A stretch of DNA of 45,026 nucleotides from NCBI GenBank assembly GCA_009841725.1, contig VYGS01000035.1, forward strand, positions 1 to 45,026. Direction: 5' to 3'. Position numbers and translations under genes: made by a program. Source of the DNA: Gammaproteobacteria bacterium (GTDB lineage: Bacteria; Pseudomonadota; Gammaproteobacteria; Arenicellales; Poriferihabitantaceae). Position 1 is the first letter of the stretch. The number at the start of each line of letters is the position of its first letter. Below the pieces are notes generated by a model. The model made no database searches. It saw only the letters and a list, made by a program, of their open reading frames with translations, and was not told the origin of the DNA. Positions 33,232 through 42,451 of the stretch are shown in pieces.

Positions 33232-33325
33232 GAGAGAGGCATGGAACAGAAGGATAGCGGAAACCCCGAGGGTCCGGGAATCGGCCGCAATGCCCTGTGC
33301 TCAACGCTTGCCGGCCGTGCAGGAA

Positions 33326-33907
33326 TCAGACGATCTCCAGACCGAACTGCCTTGCGACGTCGACCAGTCCCTCCCATACAAACAGGGCGAAGCCCCGCGG
33401 CACGAACAGGTCGTAACCGTCGCCGGAACGCCATAATGTAACGCCCACATGGTGGATTGCCGACGAGGCGACCGAGTCGACCGGGAACGACCTCTCCCGC
33501 AAGTCGAGAGGTAGAAAACGATTCAGAAACACCGTAGCCTGCGCCCCGCTGACCCGAATGCGGGTGCGGGAATGGGACAGGTCCAGTACTGCGCCGTGGT
33601 TCGGCGAAATCTTCGGGGAGGCAACGCCCACCAGCCACCATTTCATCGGTTCGATTCGCAGCAACGATCCCCGCTCACCGGTCACGGCCCGTCCCGGGCC
33701 CGGGGCGGTCTCGACGCGAACCGCCTTGGCGATCGCGGCGCCTACCCGGTCCATGCTGTCGGCCCAGCCGGCCGCCTGGTGGAGCACCAGCCCCTGCATG
33801 TCCCTGAGAATGACTCCGGCACTGCCGTCCGCCCCCAGCTCGCCCGACTTGCCGGGCGTGTAATGACCGGCCAGTGCCGAGATCCGTTCTGCAGCAATCT
33901 TAGCCAT
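33326..33907 (-). CDS. soxG: Sarcosine oxidase, gamma subunit
   Basis: The ATG at 33907 gives 193 residues, overlapping the soxA stop by eight bases; upstream frame is inside soxA. Typical features are the MKWWLVG region after GERGSLLRIEP, DLSHSRTRIRVSGAQATVFLNRFLPLDL and HHVGVTLWRSGDGYDLFVPRGFALFVWEGL. The gamma subunit is a small GcvT-like partner of the heterotetrameric enzyme that oxidises sarcosine to glycine and passes the methyl carbon to tetrahydrofolate. It is the fourth gene of the soxBDAG operon. No folate-cycle gene is within the window. Confidence 0.9.
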   Translation of the reverse strand: MAKIAAERISALAGHYTPGKSGELGADGSAGVILRDMQGLVLHQAAGWADSMDRVGAAIAKAVRVETAPGPGRAVTGERGSLLRIEPMKWWLVGVASPKISPNHGAVLDLSHSRTRIRVSGAQATVFLNRFLPLDLRERSFPVDSVASSAIHHVGVTLWRSGDGYDLFVPRGFALFVWEGLVDVARQFGLEIV

Positions 33908-36884
33908 GCATCCGTTCTCCCTGCGGATCGTACATGTGGGGCGAGACGATCTCCACCTCGACATCTTCCTTGCGCAACGGATCGGCCACAACGGCAACGC
34001 GATCCTGCCATGCTTCGTATCCTCCGGAAATGAACCCAAGCCCGATCCAGTGACCGAGAGCCGGAGAATGCGTCACGGCCGTGACCCAGCCCTCTCCCAT
34101 TCCGGAAACCTCGCCCTGCCTGCACAGAATTGCGCCGGCATTGAATGTCAGACTCCGGTCTTTCGGCTTGATACCGACCAGCCTTGGCCGGTCCTCGCGC
34201 ATCAATTCAGGCCGTTTCCGAAGCGCACTGCCGATGTAGGACTTGTTTTCGGAAGCCATTCTTCCGAGTCCGGCATCTTCGATCGTGACGCGTCCATCGA
34301 GCTCGGCACCGGTGACGTGGCCCTTTTCGATCCGCAAGGCCCCCAGCGCCTCAAGACCATACAGACACCCTCCGGCCGACTTGGTCTCGTCCCACAGCAT
34401 ATCCATCATGGACACCGCAAAATCCGACGGGACGTAGGCTTCGTAAGCCATCTCTCCAGAGAAACTGATCCGGGCAATTCTGCAGGGGATGCCGCCCTTG
34501 AAGGATGTCTCGACGACACCCATGAACGGCAGATTGTCGTTGTCGAGAACATCGGAATCCTCCACACAGGCCCTGAGAGCATCACGGGATCCGGGTCCGG
34601 CCACGGCGCAGCCCGCCCACTGTTCGGAGACACTGGTGACGTGAACACGAAGATCCTGCCACCGGGTCTGGAGAAGTTCCTCCAGCCAGACCATGACCTT
34701 CGCCGCATGGGCCGTTGTCGTGGTCATGAAGTACTCCGTTTCGGACAAACGCCAGGTCGTACCGTCATCCAGAACGATGCCGTCGTCCCTGAGCATGATC
34801 CCGTACCGGGCCTTGCCGACCGGCAGCTTGGCGAACGGATTGGTGTAGATGCGATTGAGAAATTCGGTCGCATCCGGTCCCTGGACCGCAATCTTTCCCA
34901 GAGAGGTCACGTCGCAAAGCCCGATACTCTCCCGGACTGTCGCGGTTTCCCGCACATAGGCCTCGGAGATTCCCTCTCCCTCCAGAGCGAAATACCAGGG
35001 ACGATGCCACAGGCCAGCCATGGTCATCGTCGCCCCGTGGTCGAGATTCCAGTCATGCATGGGAGTCCGGCGCAGGGGCCGGAAATGCCGATCCACGTTG
35101 CGCCCCTTGAGCGCGCCGATGGAAACCGAGGTATAGGGCGGCCGAAAAGTCGTCGTGCCGACATCCGGGATGTCCTTTCCGAGTGCATCGGCCATCAGGG
35201 CAAGACCGATCACGTTTCCGACCTTGCCGCCATCGGTCGCCATGCCCAGGGTCGTGTATCGCTTGAGATGCTCGACCGAAACGAATCCCTCGCGGTGGGC
35301 GAGCCGGATATCCTCTGTGGTCACATCGTGCTGGGGATCGACCATGCTCTTCAGGCGTCTCCCGGCGACAGCGACCTCGTAGACCGGAACGATGGGGCTG
35401 GCCCAACCTCCCGTTGCCGGAGCCTTTCTCTGGCGTACCGGGCATCCGAGCCGCTTTGCAGCCCGGGCACCGGCCGAAAGCCCTGAAACCAGGCAGTCGT
35501 CGCTGTCCCAGACCGCCGCAGCCGAACCTGCCATGATCACCGGACTGTCGGTGTCCGGTGCCACAAAACAGGCCTGCTCCCTGTTCCAGACCGGCTTGTG
35601 ACCGAGGTGAGACAGCAAGTGCACCACCGGAGACCATCCTCCCGAGACCAGCAGCAGATCACAATCCTCGACGCCTCCATGTTCCCATCCGCCTGCCGTG
35701 GCCGTTGTAAATTCCAGGCCATTGGCCTGTCGAAATCCCTTGACATTCAGCGGCGCGGCGCGAATGCGCAAGCTGATGTTGCTCCCGCCAAGCATCCCGA
35801 TCAGCTCGGACCGAACGTTGTCCCGCGCATCCATGAGGCTGACAACCGCTCCGGCATTCGCCAGTTCGGCGGCGGTCTCGTAGGCTGAATCATTGTTCGT
35901 GGCCACGACAATCCGCTCTCCCGGAAGAATACCAAACCGGTTCAGATATGCCCGTCCTGCCGACGCGGTCATCACTCCGGGCCGATCATTGTTCCCGAAG
36001 GCCATCTGCCGCTCGATCGCCCCGGTCGCAAGGATGGTGCAACGGGCCCTGACAATCCAGAAACGTTGTCGTGGCAGATTGCGGTTCGAGCCCGGCAAAT
36101 GATCGGTCACGCGCTCGAGAAGTCCGGCGGCACCGTGATCATAGAGCCCGAACGCGGTCGTCCTGGTCATGATTCTCGCTCCCGCCTTCACGGCGTCCGC
36201 AACGAGTTGCGTCCGCTTTTTCTCGGCCGGACCCGGCCGGTTCAGCAAATCCCCGCCCAGTTCGAAATCCTGTTCGACCAGAAGCACGTCCAGGCCAGCC
36301 CTGGCCGCGACAATTGCAGCAGACAGGCCCGCCGGACCGCTGCCGACAACCAGCACGTCACAATGATCGTGCGCATGGTCGTAGCTGTCGGGATCCGGCT
36401 CACGGGATGCCGCGCCCATCCCGGCAGCCTGCCGTATGAGCTTTTCGCACTGCATCCAGAAACGGGTTCCGCCGCCAAAGAGGGATTTCGGCCCCATGAA
36501 CGTCTTGTAATAGAATCCGGCCGCAAAAAACCGGGACATCAGCGAGTTCACCGCGCCGATATCGGTCCGGACACTCGGCCATGCGTTCTGGCCGAATGCC
36601 TCAAGGCCTTCGTACAATTCCTGGGTCGTCGCCTTGATGTTCGGCTCCTTGCGGAAATCCCTGTCGACGGTGACCAGGGCGCCGGATTCCTCGACACCGG
36701 CCGACATGATGCCGCGCGGCCGATGGTATTTGAAGCTGCGCCCCAGTACCTGTTGCCCGGAAGCCATCAGTGCGGAAGCGAGCGTGTCACCCTGGTATCC
36801 GACCAGACTCTTGCCATCCCAGGCAAATCCGATCGCCTTTTTTCTGTCGATTCGACCGCCTTCAGGAAGTCTGCGGCCGTTCAT
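33900..36884 (-). CDS. soxA: Sarcosine oxidase, alpha subunit
   Basis: The 994-residue subunit has three parts. First is a Fer2_4-like region (residues 15-75, IGFAWDGKSLVGYQGDTLASAL), then an FAD/NAD(P) oxidoreductase half with VLVVGSGPAGLSAAIVAARAG at 178-198 and a second nucleotide fold near residue 330. Third is a C-terminal aminomethyltransferase (GcvT-like) half from about residue 600, which in the family binds tetrahydrofolate and takes the methyl carbon as 5,10-methylene-THF. Length matches the roughly 1000-residue family. It overlaps soxD by four bases (ATGA) and soxG by eight, so the operon is translationally coupled. Confidence 0.95.
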   Translation of the reverse strand: MNGRRLPEGGRIDRKKAIGFAWDGKSLVGYQGDTLASALMASGQQVLGRSFKYHRPRGIMSAGVEESGALVTVDRDFRKEPNIKATTQELYEGLEAFGQNAWPSVRTDIGAVNSLMSRFFAAGFYYKTFMGPKSLFGGGTRFWMQCEKLIRQAAGMGAASREPDPDSYDHAHDHCDVLVVGSGPAGLSAAIVAARAGLDVLLVEQDFELGGDLLNRPGPAEKKRTQLVADAVKAGARIMTRTTAFGLYDHGAAGLLERVTDHLPGSNRNLPRQRFWIVRARCTILATGAIERQMAFGNNDRPGVMTASAGRAYLNRFGILPGERIVVATNNDSAYETAAELANAGAVVSLMDARDNVRSELIGMLGGSNISLRIRAAPLNVKGFRQANGLEFTTATAGGWEHGGVEDCDLLLVSGGWSPVVHLLSHLGHKPVWNREQACFVAPDTDSPVIMAGSAAAVWDSDDCLVSGLSAGARAAKRLGCPVRQRKAPATGGWASPIVPVYEVAVAGRRLKSMVDPQHDVTTEDIRLAHREGFVSVEHLKRYTTLGMATDGGKVGNVIGLALMADALGKDIPDVGTTTFRPPYTSVSIGALKGRNVDRHFRPLRRTPMHDWNLDHGATMTMAGLWHRPWYFALEGEGISEAYVRETATVRESIGLCDVTSLGKIAVQGPDATEFLNRIYTNPFAKLPVGKARYGIMLRDDGIVLDDGTTWRLSETEYFMTTTTAHAAKVMVWLEELLQTRWQDLRVHVTSVSEQWAGCAVAGPGSRDALRACVEDSDVLDNDNLPFMGVVETSFKGGIPCRIARISFSGEMAYEAYVPSDFAVSMMDMLWDETKSAGGCLYGLEALGALRIEKGHVTGAELDGRVTIEDAGLGRMASENKSYIGSALRKRPELMREDRPRLVGIKPKDRSLTFNAGAILCRQGEVSGMGEGWVTAVTHSPALGHWIGLGFISGGYEAWQDRVAVVADPLRKEDVEVEIVSPHMYDPQGERMHG

Positions 36885-37180
36885 TGTCCCTCTCCCTTGC
36901 CGTCACCCGAAGTTGCCGTCGCACAGCCTTCGTGCGCAGGACGGACGCTGACGATCTCATGGGTCATGGTGTCCCGCTCAACGATCAGCCACATCCGGCA
37001 TCCGTTCACATGATGCCAGGTTTCCGACTGAAGTCCCCGGACATTCTCTCTCAGGAATACCGCGTCATGCCATTCGTCCGCGCCGGCATCCAGCGGAGGA
37101 TAGACGATCGAGGCATCGCCGCCATAAGTGAATTCCGAATGATCCCGGACACCGCAGAAGGGACAATGGATTCTCAGCAT
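36881..37180 (-). CDS. soxD: Sarcosine oxidase, delta subunit
   Basis: The ATG at 37180 gives the normal 99 residues: MLRIHCPFCGVRDHSEFTYGG with the zinc-type CxxC and nearby His, then FLRENVRGLQSETWHHVNGCRMW. The delta subunit holds a structural zinc in the heterotetramer. The gene lies four bases after soxB and overlaps soxA by four bases. An in-frame extension to 37228 falls inside soxB and lacks family sequence. Confidence 0.92.
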   Translation of the reverse strand: MLRIHCPFCGVRDHSEFTYGGDASIVYPPLDAGADEWHDAVFLRENVRGLQSETWHHVNGCRMWLIVERDTMTHEIVSVRPAHEGCATATSGDGKGEGQ

Positions 37181-37184
37181 CGCT

Positions 37185-38450
37185 CTAGCCGTGAAGTTTC
37201 GGATCGGGTCCTGCGCCCCGTTCGTCAAGAATCAACCCCCTGTGAAACCGTTCCAGCGTGTAATGCTGAATCGTTTCATGGGGGCGGTCATTCGCGATCA
37301 GATCTGCAAAAAACCATCCCGAGGCCGGACTCGCCTTGAATCCGCCGTAGTTCCAGCCCGCATTCAGATAAAGGTTCTCGAGCGGCGTCTTGCAGATAAA
37401 CGGCGAACCGTCCATCGACATGTCCATGACTCCGGACCAGTGCCTGAGAAGGCGTACCCGGCCCAGGCAGGGCAGGATCGACGTTGCGCACTCGCAAACA
37501 TCCTGGACGATCGGCAGGTTTCCGCGCTGGGCGTACGACTTGTACCAGTCCAGATCGCCTCCAAACACCATCCCGCCCTTGTCGGATTGCGAGATGTAGA
37601 AATGTGCGCCCCCCACTCCGAAAACAACCACGTGGTCAAGCAGGGGCTTGATCGGCTCGGACACGAAAGCCTGCAGCTTGTGCGTCTCGATCGGCAATCC
37701 CCCGAATCCGGCCATCTGCCACAGTCGGGAGGTGTTGCCCGCAACGGCAAAGCCGACCTTGCCCGCACGGATATTGCCCCGTGTCGTCTGCAGGGAGACC
37801 ACCTTGCCGTTCTCCCGAACGACGCCAACCACCTCGCAATTCTGGATGATGTCGACTCCCTGCATGTCGGCGCCCCGGGCATAGCCCCAGGCCACGGCAT
37901 CGTGCCTGGCGTTGCCGGCGCGCTTCTGAACCGCCGCGCCGATGATCGGAAACCGGGCATTGTCGTAGTTGAGGTGCGGAATTTCCTTCCTGAGAGTCTC
38001 GATATCCCACAACTCTCCGTCGGAACCGGTCAGTCTCATCCGATTGTAGCGCCGTGCGGCACCGTCTCGTGCGGCCGGCGAATGAAGCAACGTCACATGA
38101 TGGCGCTGGCTGAACATCACATTGTAGTTGAGGTCGTGACTCAAGCCTTCCCAGAGCTTCAGCGAGTGCTCGTAGAACTGCCGATTTCCCGGCATCATGT
38201 AGTTTGATCGAACGATCGTGGTGTTTCGGCCGGCATTGCCGCCGCCGAGCCATCCCTTTTCCAGGACGGCGACATTCCTGACATGATGATTTTTCGCGAG
38301 ATAGTACGCTGTAGCGAGGCCGTGCAATCCGGCTCCCACGATCACCACATCGTAGCTCTCCCGGGGTTCCGGATCGCGCCACTGCCGGTCCCATCCCTGT
38401 TGTCCGTTCAAGCCGTTCCGGATGACGGTCCACAATGAGTATTTCGACAT
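37185..38450 (-). CDS. soxB: Sarcosine oxidase, beta subunit
   Basis: The 421-residue subunit has an FAD-binding DAO-type fold: ESYDVVIVGAGLHGLATAYYLAK at residues 31-53 and LEKGWLGGGNAGRNTTIVRSN. ARHDAVAWGYARGA near residue 181 contains the His that in studied enzymes carries covalent FMN; here this is inferred by alignment in memory. The end has YLNAGWNYGGFKASPASGWFFADLI. It oxidises sarcosine and passes electrons to the alpha subunit and oxygen. It is the first gene of the operon; its promoter should lie in the 205-base gap to the hydroxylase gene. Confidence 0.95.
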   Translation of the reverse strand: MSKYSLWTVIRNGLNGQQGWDRQWRDPEPRESYDVVIVGAGLHGLATAYYLAKNHHVRNVAVLEKGWLGGGNAGRNTTIVRSNYMMPGNRQFYEHSLKLWEGLSHDLNYNVMFSQRHHVTLLHSPAARDGAARRYNRMRLTGSDGELWDIETLRKEIPHLNYDNARFPIIGAAVQKRAGNARHDAVAWGYARGADMQGVDIIQNCEVVGVVRENGKVVSLQTTRGNIRAGKVGFAVAGNTSRLWQMAGFGGLPIETHKLQAFVSEPIKPLLDHVVVFGVGGAHFYISQSDKGGMVFGGDLDWYKSYAQRGNLPIVQDVCECATSILPCLGRVRLLRHWSGVMDMSMDGSPFICKTPLENLYLNAGWNYGGFKASPASGWFFADLIANDRPHETIQHYTLERFHRGLILDERGAGPDPKLHG

Positions 38451-38655
38451 GACAATGGACTGGGAGACAGGGAAAAATCGAATTGCTGGGGGTGAACGGC
38501 CTGATTTGCCCGATCACCGGACATCAAAATAGGACGGTTCGCATGTCCGCTACAAATCTTGAATCGTACACGGAATTCGCTGTTTTGATTATATCATGCA
38601 TGGCCGGATGGCCCGGCATGTAGCCGCTCCGGACTGCGCCCGGTATCGGCATGGT

Positions 38656-39651
38656 TCATCCGGAACCGGATTGAATCGATGTCCGTTTCGAGCGCATACG
38701 CCGTTTCACCACCTCCCTTCCCGCCTCGGTGCCGTCGTGCCAACTGCCAAAGGCCTTGTCAAAGGGTGTCGGAGTGTTTCCATAGTTGACATGGAAATGC
38801 CGGTGATGCAGCTGATGAAAGTAGTCCCCGACCGTCACTTTCCTGCCCTTTCCCAGATCGAGATAGTCGAAGCCCGAATGGGTCACCGACGGGCTCGCTC
38901 CCTGAAACAACCCGGTCAGTATCACAATGATCGGATGAACCGGAACGAACCACCACAGGACGAACAGGGAAAAATACAGGAGATGCTCAAGCGGATGCAT
39001 GGAGATCCCGGCCCAGGGACCGATATTGACGTTTCGATGGTGCAGTTCATGGGCGATGTCGTAAATCGGCTTCACATGAAGCAGCCGGTGGACAAAATAG
39101 AAATGCGTGGTACTCCACAGCAGCACCAGCGGAACGCATATCGCGAAATAGACCGGGTAGTCGGATACCGAAAGAAGAGGCTGTCGGCCTGACGCATAGA
39201 ACCAGAGTGTGACGCACTCATAGAGCGTCCAGATGGTGACTCCGGAGACCAGGCTCCAGAACATGTTGTCCTTGACCTGGTCGCCCCACAGGAAACGCCT
39301 GTCCCCGGTCGCCTGCCATCGTGAATCAAACTTGTACCGGCCGGCCTGATGGCGACGCATGTACAGCCACCAGTGCAGCCCGCCGGCTATCGCCGTGAGC
39401 ATCAACGCATTCCTGATCCAGATGGCAGCCATCCAGCCGGGAGAAAATTCCGACATCGTCTCCATGGAGGGAGTCAGGAAATGCCAGAAGAGCACGGCAA
39501 TCCCAAGGTAGATGAACCCCCACGGAAACAGCAAGTCGAATGTGATGTACCGGATTGCCTCGACTATTTTCGGCGGCCAGGCATAAAGCGGGGGAAGCTG
39601 TATGGCGTCGGGTCCATAAGCTTCCGATCGCCCGGTTTGTGATTCAGACAT
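38656..39651 (-). CDS. Sterol desaturase / fatty-acid hydroxylase family membrane protein
   Basis: The 331-residue protein has four or more hydrophobic segments and the full set of histidine boxes of the di-iron membrane hydroxylases: HRLLH, HELHHRN, HPLEHLL and HQLHHRHF. It should hydroxylate or desaturate a lipid, using O2 at a di-iron centre inside the membrane. Bacterial members act on very different lipids, so the substrate is open. It is preceded by 155 bases to the phosphoribosyltransferase gene and followed by 205 bases to soxB, so it is probably transcribed alone. Confidence 0.85.
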   Translation of the reverse strand: MSESQTGRSEAYGPDAIQLPPLYAWPPKIVEAIRYITFDLLFPWGFIYLGIAVLFWHFLTPSMETMSEFSPGWMAAIWIRNALMLTAIAGGLHWWLYMRRHQAGRYKFDSRWQATGDRRFLWGDQVKDNMFWSLVSGVTIWTLYECVTLWFYASGRQPLLSVSDYPVYFAICVPLVLLWSTTHFYFVHRLLHVKPIYDIAHELHHRNVNIGPWAGISMHPLEHLLYFSLFVLWWFVPVHPIIVILTGLFQGASPSVTHSGFDYLDLGKGRKVTVGDYFHQLHHRHFHVNYGNTPTPFDKAFGSWHDGTEAGREVVKRRMRSKRTSIQSGSG

Positions 39652-39806
39652 GTCACCACCTCCAGTTGGGCAGTCGTCCAGCAGAAACCTGTCAGAGGGA
39701 TAAATCCCTGTGCCGGATTATACTCGACAAATTGAAATTGCGACACGCGGCGGCTATCCGCTCAGGCCGCATACAGATGCCGACTCCGCCCTGCCATCGA
39801 CCGAAA

Positions 39807-40397
39807 CTACTTGTCCGACGGCCGACGCTCTTGAGAAGGGATGTGACTGCTGATGATGTCGAACAGAACAGGCCGATTGGCCCGTATCTCGTTCACACTC
39901 AATCCTTCGAGCGAATGCGGATACTTCAGCCACGATTCGGTTTCGTGGAGATAATAGTCCGAAACAATGCCGGTCCGGTTCCTCGAAGGCTTGTAGTAGG
40001 GAACCGCAATCCTGATCTCGTCCGGCGCATTCTGCCTGGACTGCGTGCGCAGCTGGGCGATCACCGCCTCGACGGTGAACCCGGTGTCGAACACGTCGTC
40101 GACAATCAACAAGCGGTCCTCGCGGGATATGTTCTTGATCAGGTAGCTCATCCCGTGAATCCTGATTTCCGCCGAGCGGCCGTCTATACCGCTGTAGGAG
40201 GAAGTACGGATGGCGATATGATCGGTCTCGATGCCGTGGAAGGCCAGCATTTCCTGGACCGCAATCCCGACAGGCACTCCGCCTCGCCAGATCGCGATCA
40301 TGAATGTCGGGCGAAATCCGCTTCTGACGATCCCGGCCCCGAGACGGAAGGAATCCTCGAGAAGCTGTTGGGCGGAAAGATAGAGTTTGTCGCTCAT
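39807..40397 (-). CDS. Phosphoribosyltransferase family protein
   Basis: The 196-residue protein has the type I PRTase fold. The PRPP loop is RLLIVDDVFDTGFT, and FMIAIWRGGVPVGIAVQEMLAF forms the first strand and Gly-rich loop. After it come YKPSRNRTGIVSDYYLHETESWLKYPH. Similar stand-alone proteins are common in Gammaproteobacteria and are annotated only as phosphoribosyltransferases; the base used is unknown. It starts divergently from a paralogue 199 bases away (76 if that gene starts further upstream) that shares the same blocks. Confidence 0.83.
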   Translation of the reverse strand: MSDKLYLSAQQLLEDSFRLGAGIVRSGFRPTFMIAIWRGGVPVGIAVQEMLAFHGIETDHIAIRTSSYSGIDGRSAEIRIHGMSYLIKNISREDRLLIVDDVFDTGFTVEAVIAQLRTQSRQNAPDEIRIAVPYYKPSRNRTGIVSDYYLHETESWLKYPHSLEGLSVNEIRANRPVLFDIISSHIPSQERRPSDK

Positions 40398-40595
40398 CGC
40401 ATTGCTGCAGGTACACGGGAAAGTGATTTTCTGTTATACATAGTACCGGACTATCCGGCGTGACGAAACGGAATGTTCCGACCCACCCGATGCAAGGATT
40501 CATCTCGATGTATCCGGCCGGTACCGGACGATTCTGCCACGGAACAGGCCGAATCGGGAAGTCGGGAGCGCGTCGAAAACACATGCCGCGGAGTG

Positions 40596-41174
40596 ATGCA
40601 GGCAGTCGCAAAAAAACGATTCATCGACGAAGAGGCATTACTGAATGACGCCTATCGACTCGCCGTCAAGATCCACGAAAGCGGATTCAGGCCGCATTTT
40701 CTGGTGGGGCTTTGGCGGGGCGGGTCGACGGTCGGCATCTATGTCCAGGAATGCCTGCAGTACCTGGGGGTTGAAACCGATCATATCTCGGTCAGAACGT
40801 CCTACCGGGGCATGGAGGACTATCTTGACCGATACCACTCCGACACCGGGCTGAGAGCCCATGGCCTAAAGTATCTGGTGGAAACGATGAATCACGACGA
40901 CTCCCTGCTCATCGTCGACGACGTGTTTGCCACGGGACGCCATGTCCAAGCCCTGATCGGGCGCCTGCGATCGAGAATGAAGCGCAACATGCCGACCGAT
41001 TTCAGGATCGCCGCACCGTTCTACAAGCCCAAACAGAACCGCTCCGGACGAATACCCGACTACTATCTTCATTGCACCGAGGACTGGCTCGTATTGCCTT
41101 ACGAGTTGACGGGACTCACGCATGCCGAACTCGCCGAGCACAAGTCCTGGATTGTCCCGATACTGGATTCATAA
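40596..41174 (+). CDS. Phosphoribosyltransferase family protein (paralogue of the divergent gene)
   Basis: From the ATG at 40596 the protein is 192 residues; GGAG directly before it is very close, so the GTG at 40593 or an ATG at 40473 are alternatives. The type I PRTase core is LLIVDDVFATGRHVQALIG with FLVGLWRGGSTVGIYVQECLQYLGVETDHI, and it keeps YKPKQNRSGRIPDYYLHCTEDWLVLPYEL. The two divergent paralogues share block order and many identical residues by eye but differ in the middle (YRGMEDYLDRYHSDTG here against SYSGIDGRSAEIR there). That region often shapes the base pocket, so they may use different bases. Confidence 0.82.
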   Translation: MQAVAKKRFIDEEALLNDAYRLAVKIHESGFRPHFLVGLWRGGSTVGIYVQECLQYLGVETDHISVRTSYRGMEDYLDRYHSDTGLRAHGLKYLVETMNHDDSLLIVDDVFATGRHVQALIGRLRSRMKRNMPTDFRIAAPFYKPKQNRSGRIPDYYLHCTEDWLVLPYELTGLTHAELAEHKSWIVPILDS

Positions 41175-41191
41175 TGCGCAACCAAACCCGG

Positions 41192-42451
41192 TCAGTGCTG
41201 CTCGAAATCGATCCGCTCATCCACCGGTAGTCCCGACAGGAATCGTCTCAGGCAGTCCAGACCAAGCTCCACTGCACCGATTCTTGTCCAGTCCGGCCTT
41301 CCCGGCAGTCTTGAGCGGCGACGCACGACCGCCCCGTTTCCGGAAATCCCGATATGGACGTCAATACCCCGCCCGCCGGCCTCGTCAGCATAAGGCTCCG
41401 TGAGCACGGCAAGACCGTGTGTCGAGGCGTTCCGTTCACATGCCCGGGATGCTATACGTCCTGCATCGGCAGGTGACGCCATATCGGGCGAAGGAAGGTC
41501 GAAGAATCCGAGGATCTCCTCGACAGCCATGGACGCCATTCCCGTCCTGACCACTTCCGGGTGGCCTGCTGCGCAAAGCAGCCTGCCGTTGATTCTCCCG
41601 GCGGTATGCATCTCCACCACCGACACGCATTCTCCAGATTCCTGCAGCATGCGGCAAATTCCGCCTTCTATCGTGTCGTTGTCCTCGCACACGATGAAGT
41701 TGCCCAAGCGGGCCCGGACCTCGTTTTCGATCGGTCCCAGGATCGTCTCGGCATCCGGTCCACTTTCAGATCTGACCGCCAGTTTCGTTTCAAGCTGCGG
41801 ATAGTGGGACTGAAAGCCGAGCCTGACGTCCGACCGCGCGGCCATCCGCGCCGCTTCGGCAAGCATCCCGTCAGCGCGGGATTCACCGATGCCGAACGAA
41901 TGGAATCGCTTGACCCGAGTGAGCAGGGAACCTCCGCGCATGGCCTGAAGCCGTGGAATGATCTGCTCATCGAGCATTCTGAAGAGCTCCCCGGGTACAC
42001 CGGGCGTAAAGAAGAAACGCGCACTCCCGATGTCCAGGGCGAATCCGCAGGCCGTGCCGATCGGATTGTCGATCAGTTCCGAACCCTCCGGCAGCAGAGC
42101 CTGCTTGCGATTGTTGTCAGGCATGCCCCGGCCCCGGGCACGGTACCATCTCTCGATGCGCTCCAGCCATTCCCGGTGCAGCACAAATCCCACGCCGGCC
42201 GTGTGCGCCGCCATCTCCTGAGTCAGATCGTCCAGGGTCGGGCCGAGCCCCCCGTTGACAATCACCACATCGGAAGACGAGGAGGCCAGCTTCATCGCCT
42301 GGAGCAGGGACCGGCGGTCATCGCCGACAGTCGCTCCCCAGTGCACATCGAATCCCAACTCGACCAGCCGCGCGGCAATATGGCTGTAATTGGTGTTGAC
42401 AGTCTTCCCGGTCAGGATTTCATCGCCGGTACACAGTATGCCGATTTTCAT
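41192..42451 (-). CDS. cinA: CinA-family protein with molybdopterin-binding-like domain and divergent C-terminus
   Basis: The 419-residue protein starts MKIGILCTGDEILTGKTVNTN, the beginning of the CinA MoCF-like domain, followed by VIVNGGLGPTLDDLTQEMAA and IIPRLQAMRGG. The middle KH-like part is FGIGESRADGMLAEAAR. In many CinA proteins the C-terminal domain is an NMN deamidase with a catalytic Ser in the AESCTGG motif; here the equivalent place reads VVEMHTAG, so that Ser is missing. The likely activity would rest with the N-terminal ADP-ribose pyrophosphatase-type part. It is convergent with the second phosphoribosyltransferase gene 17 bases away. Confidence 0.85.
   Translation of the reverse strand: MKIGILCTGDEILTGKTVNTNYSHIAARLVELGFDVHWGATVGDDRRSLLQAMKLASSSSDVVIVNGGLGPTLDDLTQEMAAHTAGVGFVLHREWLERIERWYRARGRGMPDNNRKQALLPEGSELIDNPIGTACGFALDIGSARFFFTPGVPGELFRMLDEQIIPRLQAMRGGSLLTRVKRFHSFGIGESRADGMLAEAARMAARSDVRLGFQSHYPQLETKLAVRSESGPDAETILGPIENEVRARLGNFIVCEDNDTIEGGICRMLQESGECVSVVEMHTAGRINGRLLCAAGHPEVVRTGMASMAVEEILGFFDLPSPDMASPADAGRIASRACERNASTHGLAVLTEPYADEAGGRGIDVHIGISGNGAVVRRRSRLPGRPDWTRIGAVELGLDCLRRFLSGLPVDERIDFEQH

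Noticed and set aside
33906-35486. A 526-codon plus-strand frame
   Set aside because: Antisense to soxA, which is motif-complete along its full length.
38451-38655. Glycine riboswitch upstream of soxB
   Set aside because: The gap has no recognisable glycine aptamer core; only an isolated TATAAT on the minus strand far upstream was seen.
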